DNA of 64,000 bases from CAWFSE01 sp963697565 (GTDB lineage: Bacteria > Actinomycetota > Actinomycetes > CAVWCF01), in the NCBI GenBank assembly GCA_963697565.1, contig CAVOOM010000007.1, positions 496,001 through 560,000 of the forward strand, given 5' to 3'. The notes under the pieces are model-generated. The model worked only from the letters and a program-made list of their open reading frames with translations. It had not been told where the DNA came from and did not search any database. Shown here in pieces: positions 35,541-45,551 of this stretch (positions are counted from its first letter, which is position 1; each line of letters opens with the position of its first letter). The translations under genes were made by a program, and so were the position numbers.

Positions 35541-36703
35541 TACTTGAGGAAGTCCGGGACGTCGAGGTCGTCGGCGTCGTCGAAGACGATCTTCGGCTTG
35601 GCCTTCGGCTGCTCCGGCTCCTTGTGCGCGGACGTCTCGGCTGCCGCCGGGGTGGCTCCGCCCGACTCGCCCGACTCGCCCGACTCGGTCGGGGCGGGTG
35701 CGGCGGCTGGGGTGCCGGTCGTCGCCGGGCGCGGGGCGTGCCGGCGCGGCAGCGGGGCCCCTCCGTCGAAGCCCGCGGCGATCACGGTCACGCGCACCTC
35801 GTCGCCCAGCGCGTCGTCGATGGTGGTGCCGTAGATGACGTTGGCGTCCTCGTGCACGGCCTCCTGCACGAGCTTGGCCGCCTCGTTGATCTCGAACAGC
35901 CCGAGGTCGCTGCCGCCCGCGATCGACAGCAGCACGCCGCGGGCGCCCTCGATCGAGGCCTCCAGCAACGGGCTCGAGATGGCGGACTCGGCGGCGCGCA
36001 TCGCGCGGTCGTCGCCGCGCGCGGACCCGATGCCCATCAACGCCGAGCCGGAGCCCTGCATGATGGACTTCACGTCGGCGAAGTCGAGGTTGATGAGGCC
36101 GGGGATCGTGATCAGGTCGGTGATCCCCTGGACGCCCGACAGCAGCACGTGGTCGGCCGACTTGAAGGCGTCGATGGCGCTGATGCTCCGGTCGCTGATG
36201 CTCAGCAGCCGGTCGTTCGGGATGACGATGAGGGCATCGACCTGGTCGCGCAGCGACTCGATGCCGGTCTCGGCGGCCTGGGCCCGGCGCTTGCCCTCGA
36301 AGGAGAACGGCCGGGTCACGACGCCAACGGTGAGGGCGCCGAGGGCCCGCGCGATCTGGGCCACGACGGGGGCGCCGCCGGTGCCGGTGCCGCCGCCCTC
36401 GCCCGCGGTGACGAAGACCATGTCGGCGCCCTTGAGGACGTCCTCGATCTCGCCGGTGTGGTCCTCGGCTGCCTTGCGGCCGACATCGGGGTCGGCGCCG
36501 GCGCCGAGGCCGCGGGTGAGCTCGCGGCCGATGTCGAGCTTGACGTCGGCGTCGCTGAGCAGCAGCGCCTGGGCGTCGGTGTTGATCGCGACGAACTCGA
36601 CGCCCTTGAGCCCGACGTCGATCATCCGGTTGACGGCGTTGACGCCGCCGCCGCCGATCCCGACGACCTTGATGACGGCGACGTAGTTGTGGGGGGTGGC
36701 CAC
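35540..36703 (-). CDS. ftsZ: Cell division GTPase FtsZ
   Basis: 387 residues, tubulin-fold GTPase that forms the division ring. KVVGIGGGGVNAVNRMI, the tubulin signature GEGGGTGTGGAPVVA, and NLDFADVKSIM with T7-loop acidic residues are all present. The C-terminal linker is Glu/Ser/Pro-rich and ends in VFDDADDLDVPDFLK, the conserved FtsZ tail that binds SepF and others. GTG start at 36703. Confidence 0.98.
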   Translation of the reverse strand: MATPHNYVAVIKVVGIGGGGVNAVNRMIDVGLKGVEFVAINTDAQALLLSDADVKLDIGRELTRGLGAGADPDVGRKAAEDHTGEIEDVLKGADMVFVTAGEGGGTGTGGAPVVAQIARALGALTVGVVTRPFSFEGKRRAQAAETGIESLRDQVDALIVIPNDRLLSISDRSISAIDAFKSADHVLLSGVQGITDLITIPGLINLDFADVKSIMQGSGSALMGIGSARGDDRAMRAAESAISSPLLEASIEGARGVLLSIAGGSDLGLFEINEAAKLVQEAVHEDANVIYGTTIDDALGDEVRVTVIAAGFDGGAPLPRRHAPRPATTGTPAAAPAPTESGESGESGGATPAAAETSAHKEPEQPKAKPKIVFDDADDLDVPDFLK

Positions 36704-36782
36704 GCGGGTACTCCCTTGCTTCGGGCCGGGCGGGCCCCACCGGGCCGGCCGACGATCGTGCGGAGAACTCTCAGCCTCTAGT

Positions 36783-36802
36783 TGACAGTGATAGTTATGT
36801 CA
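36783..36802. promoter_or_regulatory. Inverted repeat in the ftsZ leader
   Basis: The 204-base ftsQ-ftsZ gap has an AT-rich island in otherwise very GC-rich sequence: TGACA (36783-36787), ten bases, TGTCA (36798-36802). It is about 80 bases before the ftsZ start on the minus strand, where the dedicated ftsZ promoters of other actinobacteria lie. Possible operator or promoter core; inference from position and composition. Confidence 0.35.
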
Positions 36803-36907
36803 GGTAGAGGGTTGCCCCGCACGGTAGGCAATGCGGGGTGGCTCGCGCAAGCCCGCGCCGAAATCCCCGCCGAATCCCGGCCCGCGGTCGGGCCCGCGCC
36901 AGGCGGG

Positions 36908-37666
36908 CTAGGAGGTGGTGGGCGTCCGCGGCGTCGAGACGTCGTACACCTCGGCCGGGCGCTGAATCAGCACCCGCAGGATGGCGGCCTTGGAGGCCGG
37001 CTCGGCCTGCGATCCCCACCGGACCTCGGCTCCCCCGATCAGCGCCAGTCGGACGTCATCGGCGCTCTTCGGGTCCACCGCCGCGACCTGCGCGGCCAGG
37101 TCGCCGGGCAGCGAGGCGGCCACCGCCGCGGCGGCCCGCAGCTGGTCGTCGTCGAGCTCCCGCCCCGGTTCTCCGGCCACGCGCACGGCGCCGGCCGGCG
37201 GGGCGGTCGCGGTGCCGAAGGCCCGGCCTTCGGCATCGATCAGCCGCCAGGAGCCGTCGGGCTCTGCGACGACGGCGACCGCCACCCGCTCGGCGACCAC
37301 GATCCGCAGGGTGTGCGGCCAGCCCCGGAGCACCGCGGCGTCGGCCACCCCGGCGATCGCCTCGACCCGCTCCTCGACATCCCCGAGATCGACGCGGGCG
37401 AGCGGGGTCCCGGCCGGGACATCGGCGGTCAGCACGACCAGCCGGTCGGTGACCCGCTCGACCCCCACCACCTCGACCGAGCGGACGTCCAGCCAGCCCG
37501 AGCCCAGCAGCACCCAGGCGGCGGCGCCGACCAGCAGTGGCACGGCCGCAATCGCCCCCAGCCGCACGGCCCGTCGCGACCGGCGGGCGCCCTCCACGGT
37601 GCGCGCCCGCTGGAGCAGCCGATCGGCCGGAGGCCGCGGCGAGGCGGACACCCCCCGCGCGGTCAT
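36908..37666 (-). CDS. ftsQ: Cell division protein FtsQ
   Basis: 252 residues: basic cytoplasmic N-terminus, one transmembrane helix (AVRLGAIAAVPLLVGAAAWVL), POTRA domain (LDVRSVEVVGVERVTDRLVV, AGTPLARVDLGDVEERVEAI) and beta domain with LRIVVAERVAVAVV. Bitopic divisome protein of the FtsQLB complex. ATG at 37666 is 33 bases after the murC stop. Confidence 0.93.
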   Translation of the reverse strand: MTARGVSASPRPPADRLLQRARTVEGARRSRRAVRLGAIAAVPLLVGAAAWVLLGSGWLDVRSVEVVGVERVTDRLVVLTADVPAGTPLARVDLGDVEERVEAIAGVADAAVLRGWPHTLRIVVAERVAVAVVAEPDGSWRLIDAEGRAFGTATAPPAGAVRVAGEPGRELDDDQLRAAAAVAASLPGDLAAQVAAVDPKSADDVRLALIGGAEVRWGSQAEPASKAAILRVLIQRPAEVYDVSTPRTPTTS

Positions 37667-37698
37667 GCGCTCGCCCCGTTGCGCTGCCTGGCAGCCCA

Positions 37699-39132
37699 TC
37701 ACCCGGCGGCCCCCCTGACCTCGCGCTCGCGCAGCAGCTCCACGACCTCGGGCCCCAGCATGGTCACGTCCCCCGCGCCGAGGGTCAGCACGAGGTCGCC
37801 CGGGTTCGCCCGGGCCGCCAGCCACCCCGGCACCGACGACCACGACGGCTCGAAGGAGACCCGGTCGTCGGGCAGCGGCACGGCGGCCGCCACCGCGGCC
37901 CCCGAGGCTCCTGGGATCGGGTCCTCGCCCGCGGAGTACACCTCCATCACCACCACCTCGTCGGCCGCGGCCAGCGCGCGGCCGAACTCGGCCCGGAATG
38001 CCTGGGTGCGCGAGTAGCGGTGCGGCTGGAACGCCACCACGAGCCGGCCCTCCCCCACCACGGCCCGCGCGGCCGCCAGCGTCGCCGCGATCTCGGTGGG
38101 GTGGTGGGCGTAGTCGTCGAAGACGCGCACGCCGAAGGCGGTGCCCTTCGCCTCGAAGCGCCGCCGCGTGCCCACGAATCGCTCGATCCCCGCGCGCGCA
38201 TCGGCGAACGGGAAGCCGAGCTCGAGGGCCACCGCCAAGACGGCCGCCGAGTTCAGCGCGTTGTGGCGGCCGGGCACGCTCACCGCGACGGGGCCAAGCC
38301 GCCGCCCGCGCCAGACCGCGTCCCAGCGAGAGGTCGGGCCGGTGACATCGAGGTGGTCGATGCGCAGATCGGCGCCCTCGACGGTCCCGTACGTCCGCAC
38401 GCGCCGCCCCTCGGCTCGGGCGCGGTCCCCGAGGGCTCGCGAGCCGGGGTCGTCCGCGCACACCACGAGGGCGCCGTGGTCGGGGACCAGCCGGGCGAAC
38501 GCGTCGAAGGCCTCGTGCACGGCCTGCGCGGTGCCGTAGTGGTCGAGGTGGTCGGCCTCGACGTTGGTCACCACGGCGATCTCCGGGGCGTAGCCGAGGA
38601 ATGAGCCGTCGCTCTCATCGGCCTCGACGACGAACAGCTCGCCGCTGCCGTCGTGGGCGTTGACCCCGGACTCGTTGAGGTTGCCGCCGATCGCGAACGA
38701 CGGATCGGCCCCGCACGACTGCAGGGTGATGGTGAGCATCGAGCTGGTCGTCGTCTTGCCGTGCGTGCCCGCGACGGCGACGAGCCGGCGGCCCAGCGTG
38801 GTCGCGGCCAGCGCCTGCGCCCGGTGGATGATGCGAGCCCCGCCCGCCCGAGCCGCGACCAGCTCGACGTTGGTCTCGCGGATCGCCGTCGACACGACCA
38901 CGGTGTCCGCGCCCACCACGTGCTCGGCGCGGTGCCCCACGTGGACCTCGGCCCCGAGCGCCCGCAGGGCCGACAGGGTTCGCGAATCCTTGGCGTCGCT
39001 GCCGCTGACCGGGATGCCGCGCGCCCGCAGGATCCGCGCGATGCCGGACATCCCGGCTCCGCCGATCCCGATGAAGTGCACCCGGCCCAGTTGCTCGGCC
39101 GGCGGGATGGGCCCGGGCGACGACGCGCTCAC
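37699..39132 (-). CDS. murC: UDP-N-acetylmuramate--L-alanine ligase
   Basis: An intact 477-residue Mur ligase adding L-Ala. Rossmann motif FIGIGGAGMSGIARIL, P-loop VAGTHGKTTTSSML, and DDYAHHPTEIAAT in the C-terminal domain are diagnostic for MurC. GTG start overlaps the murG stop (GTGA). Confidence 0.97.
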   Translation of the reverse strand: MSASSPGPIPPAEQLGRVHFIGIGGAGMSGIARILRARGIPVSGSDAKDSRTLSALRALGAEVHVGHRAEHVVGADTVVVSTAIRETNVELVAARAGGARIIHRAQALAATTLGRRLVAVAGTHGKTTTSSMLTITLQSCGADPSFAIGGNLNESGVNAHDGSGELFVVEADESDGSFLGYAPEIAVVTNVEADHLDHYGTAQAVHEAFDAFARLVPDHGALVVCADDPGSRALGDRARAEGRRVRTYGTVEGADLRIDHLDVTGPTSRWDAVWRGRRLGPVAVSVPGRHNALNSAAVLAVALELGFPFADARAGIERFVGTRRRFEAKGTAFGVRVFDDYAHHPTEIAATLAAARAVVGEGRLVVAFQPHRYSRTQAFRAEFGRALAAADEVVVMEVYSAGEDPIPGASGAAVAAAVPLPDDRVSFEPSWSSVPGWLAARANPGDLVLTLGAGDVTMLGPEVVELLREREVRGAAG

Positions 39133-40274
39133 GACGGCCCCCCTGCGGGTTGCCGGCGCCGGGCCACCAACGCCAAGACCAGGTCGGCGAGCCGCTCGTC
39201 GGCGTCCCGCTGGCCGCCGCGAGCAGCGGCCTCCGACATGGCACGCAGCCGTGAGGCGTCGGCCGCGAGCGGCGCCAGGGTCGCGGCGATCCACTCCGAC
39301 GTGCAGTCCTCGTCGGCGACCAGCAGTCCGCCGCCCGCGCGCACGACCGGCTCCGCGTTGAGCCGTTGCTCCCCGTTGCCGATGGGCAGCGGCACGTACG
39401 CGGCAGGCAGGCCGACGGCGGTGAGCTCGGCGACGGTGAGGGCGCCTGCCCGGCACAGCGCCAGGTCGGCGGCCGCGTAGGCCAGCTCCATCCGCTCGAT
39501 GTACTCGACCACGACGTAGGGCGCCTCGCCGGCCGCCCGCTCGGGGCGTTCGATGGCGTGCCCCCGGCCCGTGGCGTGGAGCACCTGAACCCCGCTGGAG
39601 GCGAACGCGGACGCGGCCCCTAGGGCCGCCTCGTTCAAGCGCCGGGCGCCCTGCGAGCCTCCGAAGACCAGCAGGGTCGGCCAGCCCGGTTCCAGGCCGA
39701 AGTGCGCCAGCGCCTCCGGGCGCGCGGCCTCCCGGTCAAGCCGGGTGATCGCCGTGCGCAGCGGGATGCCGAGCGGCGCCGCGCCCGGCAGGGCCACCTC
39801 GGGGCCGGCCGTGACCACGGCGGCCGCGAAGCGGGCGCCCAGCCGATTGGCCAGCCCGGGGCGAGCGTTGGCCTCATGCACCACGACCGGGATCTTGCGG
39901 CGGCGGGCGGCGAGGTAGGCGGGGCCCGCGACGTATCCGCCGAAGCCGACCACCACCTCGGCCCGCCGGCGGTCGAGGACGGCGGCGGTCTCGGCCACGG
40001 CCCTGCGCACCCGGGCTGGCGCCGCCACCAGGTCGCCGCCGGGCCGCCGCGGAATCGGGACCGCGGAGATCAGCTCCAGGGTCTGCCCACGGGCGGGGAC
40101 GAGCCGGGCCTCCAGCCCGCGGGCCGTGCCGAGGAAGGCCACCTCGACCGTGGAGTCACGACGAAGCAGGGCCTCGCCGAGGGCCAGCGCGGGCTCGACG
40201 TGCCCGGCCGTGCCTCCCCCCGCGAGGACCACCCGCGCCCCGCACGGCGCCTCCGCCGCACCGGGGCCGTTCAT
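39129..40274 (-). CDS. murG: UDP-GlcNAc:undecaprenyl-pyrophosphoryl-MurNAc-pentapeptide transferase
   Basis: 381 residues, GT28 glycosyltransferase that makes lipid II. N-terminal glycine-rich loop VLAGGGTAGHVEPALAL, middle VVHEANARPGLANRLG, and UDP-GlcNAc-binding LVFGGSQGARRLNEA and RAGALTVAEL. ATG at 40274 is where a corrected ftsW would end with an ATGA overlap. Confidence 0.96.
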   Translation of the reverse strand: MNGPGAAEAPCGARVVLAGGGTAGHVEPALALGEALLRRDSTVEVAFLGTARGLEARLVPARGQTLELISAVPIPRRPGGDLVAAPARVRRAVAETAAVLDRRRAEVVVGFGGYVAGPAYLAARRRKIPVVVHEANARPGLANRLGARFAAAVVTAGPEVALPGAAPLGIPLRTAITRLDREAARPEALAHFGLEPGWPTLLVFGGSQGARRLNEAALGAASAFASSGVQVLHATGRGHAIERPERAAGEAPYVVVEYIERMELAYAAADLALCRAGALTVAELTAVGLPAAYVPLPIGNGEQRLNAEPVVRAGGGLLVADEDCTSEWIAATLAPLAADASRLRAMSEAAARGGQRDADERLADLVLALVARRRQPAGGPS

Positions 40275-41652
40275 GGCCGCTTGGTGCGCGCGCCCCGGGC
40301 CGCGGGGTCAGGGCGACGGGACGGGCCGCCGAGGTGCGCGACGGCTGCGTGCCGCGCGAGGCGCCCGCCGAGCGGGCCGAGCGGGTCCGCCCGGCCGGGC
40401 GGCCGGCGCGGGCAGCCGAACGCCGAGCCAGCACGGCGGCGGCCGCCGGCTCGGCGCGGGCGAAGGACAGCAGCATGCCGATCGCCGCGAGCAGCGGCAG
40501 CAGCGCGGAGCCGCCGTACGACAGCAGCGGGAGCGGCACCCCGGTGATCGGCAGGATGCCCAGCACGGCGCCGACGTTGACCAGCGCCTGGAAGGCGATC
40601 CACCCGGTGACCCCGGCGGCGGCGTAGCGGGTGAACGGGTCGCGGGCCCGCATCGCGATGCGCAGGCCGCCGGTGACGAGGGCCGCGAAGAGCAGCAGCA
40701 CGGTCACCGTGCCCAGCAGGCCGAGCTCCTCGCCCACCACCGCGAAGATGAAGTCGGTGTGGGCCTCCGGGAGGTTGCCCCACTTCTCCCGGCTGGCCCC
40801 CAGGCCGAGGCCCCACCAGCCGCCGCTGGCCAGCGCGTACTTGCCGTGCAAGGCCTGCCAGCCGGCGCCGAGCGGGTCGCTCTCCGGGTTCAGCCAGTAC
40901 TGGAAGCGGCGCATCCGGTGCGGAGCCGTCACCGACATCACGGCGATCAGCCCCAGTGCGCCCACGCCCAGCAAGCCGAACAGCCGCATCGGGGCGCCCG
41001 CCACCAGCAGCAGCACCGCCACGATGGCCATCAGGACGAGGGCCGTGCCGAGGTCGCCGCCGACGAGCACCAGTGCGATCACCCCGAAGGCCACCGGGAG
41101 CAGCGGGATCAGCAGGTGGCGCCACTGGTCGAGCAGCCGCTGCTTGCGCGCCAGCAGATCGGCCCCCCACAGCACCAGCGCGAACTTCGCGGCCTCCGAC
41201 GGCTGGATGCGGAACGGTCCGCCGAAGTCGATCCAGTTGGTGTTGCCGTTGACGGAGCGGCCGACGCCTGGCACCAGCAGCAGGCACAGCAGGCCGATGG
41301 CGATGGCCATGGCCGGATAGGCAAGGCGCCGCCACAGCAACGGAGGGACCCGGCTCGCCGCCACCATCAGGGGGACGCCGACGGCGACCCACATGAGCTG
41401 CTTCTCGACGATGCTGAACGACGACCCGGAGTCGGCGTAGGCCATCACCGAGGAGGCGGACAGCACCATCACCAGGCCCAGCACAAGCAGCAGGGCCGTC
41501 GCCCCGAGCACCAGGTGGTAGTCGGCCAACGGGCGGTCGAGCAGGCGCGACACCGGCCGCAACGCGGCCGATAGGTCGAGGCGGGGGCGCTTGGGACGCG
41601 GCTGCGCGGTCGGCGGAGCGGTCCGGCGCGACGCCGGGGCTGGGGCGCTCAC
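40271..41652 (-). CDS. ftsW: Lipid II glycan polymerase FtsW (probable frameshift at the C-terminus)
   Basis: SEDS-family membrane protein with about ten helices, septal glycosyltransferase partner of FtsI. VLSASSVMAYADSGSSF, FGGPFRIQPSEAAKFALVLW, VGGDLGTALVLMAI, and GVPLPLLSYGGSALL are SEDS signatures. The open frame runs 119 bases into murG, while the neighbouring frame ends ARTKRP with a stop overlapping the murG ATG; a missing base near 40290 in a GGGGCGCGCGC stretch would restore normal coupling. The cytoplasmic tail is Arg/Ala/Ser-rich, as in other actinobacteria. Confidence 0.93.
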
Positions 41653-43088
41653 GCCTGAAGGCCGCGCACCGCGGCGGCGAAGACGTCGCCGCGCTCGCCG
41701 TAGTTGGCAAACATGTCCATGGACGCGCAGGCGGGCGCGAGCAGCACGGTGTCACCGGGTCGGGCCAGGCCGGCCGCCGCGCGCACTGCGAAGTCCATGG
41801 CCTCAGTCTCGGTGCTGGCGATCTCGATCACCGGCACCTCGGGCGCGTGTCGCGCCAGCGCATCGGCCAACACGGCCCGGTCCCGCCCGATCAGGACCAC
41901 TCCCCGCAGCCGGTCGCGGGCCCGCAGGACGAGCTCGTCGAACGTCGCGCCCTTCGCCAGTCCTCCTGCCAGCCACACCACGGAGCCGTACGCCGACAGC
42001 GAGGCGGCGGCGGCATGCCCGTTCGTGGCCTTGGAGTCGTCGATGTAGTCGACCTCGGCCACCCGGCTGACCAGGGCCATCCGGTGCGGGTCGGGCCGGA
42101 ACCCGCGCAGCCCCGCCCGCACCGAGGACGCGGGGACGCCGTGGGCCCGGGCCAGCGCGGCGGCGGCCAGCGCGTTGGCGACCGTGTGCGGCGCGGTGGG
42201 CTGCACGTCGTCGACGCTGGCCAGCTCCTCGGCGGAGGTCCGGGGGTCGGGGCCGAAGGCGCGGTCGACCAGCAGTCCGTCGACGACGCCGAGCTGCCCA
42301 GGTCCCGGGGCTCCCAGGGTGAACCCCACGGCCCGGCAGCCTTCTGCCACGTCGGCCGCCCGGACGAGTCGCTCGGTCTCCGGATCGGCGACGTTGTAGA
42401 CGCAGGCGCGCTCGCAGCCCTCGTAGACGCGGCCCTTGGCCTCGGCGTACGCGCGCATCGAGCCGTGCCAGTCGAGGTGGTCGGGGGCGACATTGAGGAC
42501 GGCGGCGGCCTCCGCGCGCATGCTGCGGATCCAGTGCAGCTGGAAGCTGCTCAGCTCAAGGGCCAGCACGTCGTACGGTCCGGCGACCACGTCGAGCAGC
42601 GCGGTGCCGACGTTGCCGGCGGCCACGGCCCGGATCCCGGCGGCCTCCAGCATCGAGGCCAGCATCCGGACCGTCGTGGTCTTGCCGTTCGTGCCGGTCA
42701 GCGGGAGCCAAGGCGCCGGGCGGTCGGCCGGCCGCAGCCGCCAGGCCAGCTCCACGTCGCCCCAGACGTCGACGCCCGCGGCGGCGGCCTGCGCGAAGAG
42801 GGGGTGGTCGGGCCGCCACCCCGGCGAGGTGACGACCAGGTCGCAGCCGGCCGGCAGCGTCGGCTCGCGGCCGAGGACCGCGGTGGCGCCGGCGTCGACC
42901 AGCCGCTCCGCCTCGGCGCGGGCCACCTCGGAGTCCGCCGCGTCCACCACGGTGACCCGGGCCCCGAGGGCCAGCAACGCCCGCGCCGCGGACCGCCCGG
43001 AGACCCCCACCCCGGCGACGGCGACCTCGCGGCCGGGCCACGCGATCGCCTCCGCGTTCGGCGGGTCGTCGCGACCGCCGTCTGTCAT
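41649..43088 (-). CDS. murD: UDP-N-acetylmuramoylalanine--D-glutamate ligase
   Basis: An intact 479-residue Mur ligase. VAVAGVGVSGRSAARALLA (nucleotide-sugar binding), LTGTNGKTTTVRML (P-loop), LNVAPDHLDWHGSM and DDSKATNGHAAAASL (MurD-specific KATN motif) are present. ATG overlaps the mraY stop; stop overlaps the ftsW start. Confidence 0.97.
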   Translation of the reverse strand: MTDGGRDDPPNAEAIAWPGREVAVAGVGVSGRSAARALLALGARVTVVDAADSEVARAEAERLVDAGATAVLGREPTLPAGCDLVVTSPGWRPDHPLFAQAAAAGVDVWGDVELAWRLRPADRPAPWLPLTGTNGKTTTVRMLASMLEAAGIRAVAAGNVGTALLDVVAGPYDVLALELSSFQLHWIRSMRAEAAAVLNVAPDHLDWHGSMRAYAEAKGRVYEGCERACVYNVADPETERLVRAADVAEGCRAVGFTLGAPGPGQLGVVDGLLVDRAFGPDPRTSAEELASVDDVQPTAPHTVANALAAAALARAHGVPASSVRAGLRGFRPDPHRMALVSRVAEVDYIDDSKATNGHAAAASLSAYGSVVWLAGGLAKGATFDELVLRARDRLRGVVLIGRDRAVLADALARHAPEVPVIEIASTETEAMDFAVRAAAGLARPGDTVLLAPACASMDMFANYGERGDVFAAAVRGLQA

Positions 43089-44144
43089 ACGCCGACGACC
43101 CACTCGGCGTAGAACACGGCCAGCCCCAAGGCGATCGACAGCCCGGCGAAGATCCAGAACCGCACCACGATGGTGATCTCGGCCCAGCCGAGCAGCTCGA
43201 AGTGGTGCTGCAACGGGGCCATCCGGAAGACCCGTTTCCCGGTGAGCTTGAAGGAGCCGACCTGCAGGATCACCGACAGGGTGACGATGACGAACAGCCC
43301 GCCCAGCAGCAGGAGAAGCAGCTCGGTGCGGGTGGTGATCGCCAGCCCGGCGATGGCGCCACCGAGGGCCAGCGAGCCGGTGTCGCCCATGAAGATCTTG
43401 GCGGGCGAGGTGTTCCACCACAGGAAGCCGACGCAGGCCCCGGCGAGGGCGGCCGCGATGACCGCAAGGTCCAGCGGGTCGCGGACCTCGTAGCAGCGGA
43501 GCTCCTCGAAGCGCTGGCAGGACTGGCCGAACTGCCACACGCCGATCAGCGCGTAGGCCGCGAACGTCATCACGCTGGCCCCGGTCGCGAGGCCGTCCAG
43601 CCCGTCGGTGAGGTTCACCCCGTTCGAGGAGGCGGCGATGATCAGGCAGGCGAACGCCACGAACAGCACCGGGCCGAGCACGATGCCCAGGTCCCGGATG
43701 AAGGACAACTCCTCCGACGCCGGGGTCAGCCCGCCCTCATCGGGGAACCGCAGGGCGAGCAACGCGAACGAGATGGCGACGGCCGCCTGCCCCAGCAGCT
43801 TGGCCCGGCTGCGCAGCCCGAGGCTGCGCTGCTTGGACACCTTGATGAAGTCGTCGATGAAGCCCACGAGCCCCAGGCCGGTCATCAGGCCCAGCACCAG
43901 CAGTCCGGAGACCGTGGGCTCCTGCGCAGACCACCAGATGCGAGATCGCGTACGCGGTCAGCACGGCGAGGATGATGACCGCGCCGCCCATGGTCGGGGT
44001 GCCGCGCTTGGTGTGGTGGGTGCGCGGGCCGTCATCGCGGATCAACTGGCCGTAGCCCTTGCGGACCAGGAGCCGGATCGCCACCGGCGTGCCGAAGAGC
44101 GTGAGGAAGAGGCCAAGGCCTCCGGCGATCAGCAGCTGCCTCAT
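43085..44144 (-). CDS. mraY: Phospho-MurNAc-pentapeptide transferase (one apparent frameshift)
   Basis: Ten-helix enzyme making lipid I. GPRTHHTKRGTPTMGGAVI in the N-terminal part; VGFIDDFIKVSKQRSLGL, GVNLTDGLDGLATG and AKIFMGDTGSLALGG contain the catalytic aspartates. The frame breaks near 43938, between AYAISHL and WSAQEPTVSGLLVLG, fitting one extra G in a TGGTGG stretch; length then becomes about 352. Confidence 0.95.
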
Positions 44145-45551
44145 CCGCCGCCTCCCAGGGTGTCGGCGGCAGGGTGGTCGGCGATCAGCGCGTCGGCCAC
44201 GCGGTCGAGCCCGATCGCCCGCGAGGCCTTGACCAAGACCACGTCGCCCGGGCGCACCTCAGCCCGCAGCAGGGCGATCGCCGCGTCGGCATCGGCGACG
44301 TACGCCGACTCCTGGCCCCACGAGCCCTCCTGGCTGGCGCCCAGGTGCAGGGCGCGGGCGCCCTCCCCGACCGAGACGAGGCGGCCGATATCGAGGCGCA
44401 CGGCGAGCCGGCCGACCGCGTCGTGCTCCTCGAGGGAGTGGTCGCCCAGCTCGCGCATCTCGCCCAGCACGGCCCAGGTGCGGCGCCCCTCGGCGACCTC
44501 GACCAGCGTCTTGAGCGCCGCGCGCACGGCCTCGGGGCTGGCGTTGTAGGAATCGTTGAGCACGACCACCCCGTCGGCGCCCTCGTGGAGCGCCATCCGC
44601 ATCGGCGAGCGGGGACGGGCAGCCGAGAGCCGCTGCGCCACCTCGTCGACCGAGATCCCCGCCTCAAGGGCGACGGCGGCCGCGGCCAGGGCGTTGGAGG
44701 CCTGGTGCTCCCCCACCAGGGCCAGGGCGACCTCCGCCGAGCCCTGCGGGGCGACCAGCGTGAACGCGGGGCGCCCGGACACCAGGCGCAGGCGCTCCGC
44801 CCGGACGTCGGCGGGCCTGCCCTGGGTCGAGTACGTGACGACGCGGGCCGCCGTGTGCTCCGACATCGCGGCCACGCGGGCGTCGTCGGCGTTCAGCACC
44901 GCCAGGCCGTCGGCCGGCAGGGCCTCGACGAGCTCCCGCTTGGCCTCGGCGATCGCCTGCTGCCCGCCGAACTCGCCGAGGTGCGCCGTGCCGACCATGA
45001 GCACCACCCCGATCGACGGGGGGGCGATCTCGGTCAGGTAGGCGATGTGCCCGAGGCCTCGGGCGCCCATCTCCAGCACCAAGAAGCGGGTCTGCCGATC
45101 GGCGCGCAGGACGGTCAGCGGAAGCCCCAGCTCGTTGTTGAAGGAGCCCTCGGGAGCAATGGTCGGGGCGCTCGGCTCGAGGAGATCGCCGAGGAGGTCC
45201 TTGGTGCCGGTCTTGCCCGCCGAGCCGGTGATCCCGATCACCTGCAGCCCGGGGAGCCGATCGATCACCGCCCGGGCCAGCCGTCCGGTCGCGGCCAGGA
45301 CGTCGGGTACGACGATGCGCGGGCCCGTCACGTCGCGCGCCACCACCAGGGCCACGGCGCCGGCCGCGTGAGCCGCCTCGGCGAAGTCGTGCCCGTCGGC
45401 GCGCTCCCCCGGCAGCGCGAGGAAGAGGCCACCCGGCGCCACCAGCCGCGAGTCGGCGACGACCGCCCCGGTGACGACCGCCTGCGGATCGGCGTCGCGC
45501 AGCGTCGCCCCCGAGGGCGGCCGCGGCCTCGGCCAGCGTCAGCGTGATCAT
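44141..45551 (-). CDS. murF: UDP-MurNAc-tripeptide--D-alanyl-D-alanine ligase (one apparent frameshift)
   Basis: About 469 residues after correction. P-loop GITGSAGKTGTKDLLGDLL, EGSFNNELGLPLTVL, and NDSYNASPEAVRAALKTL are MurF signatures. The first 15 residues (MITLTLAEAAAALGG) are in another frame from ATLRDADPQAVVTGAVV; the break lies at a run of five G near 45510, a classic homopolymer error site. ATG overlaps the murE stop. Confidence 0.95.
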
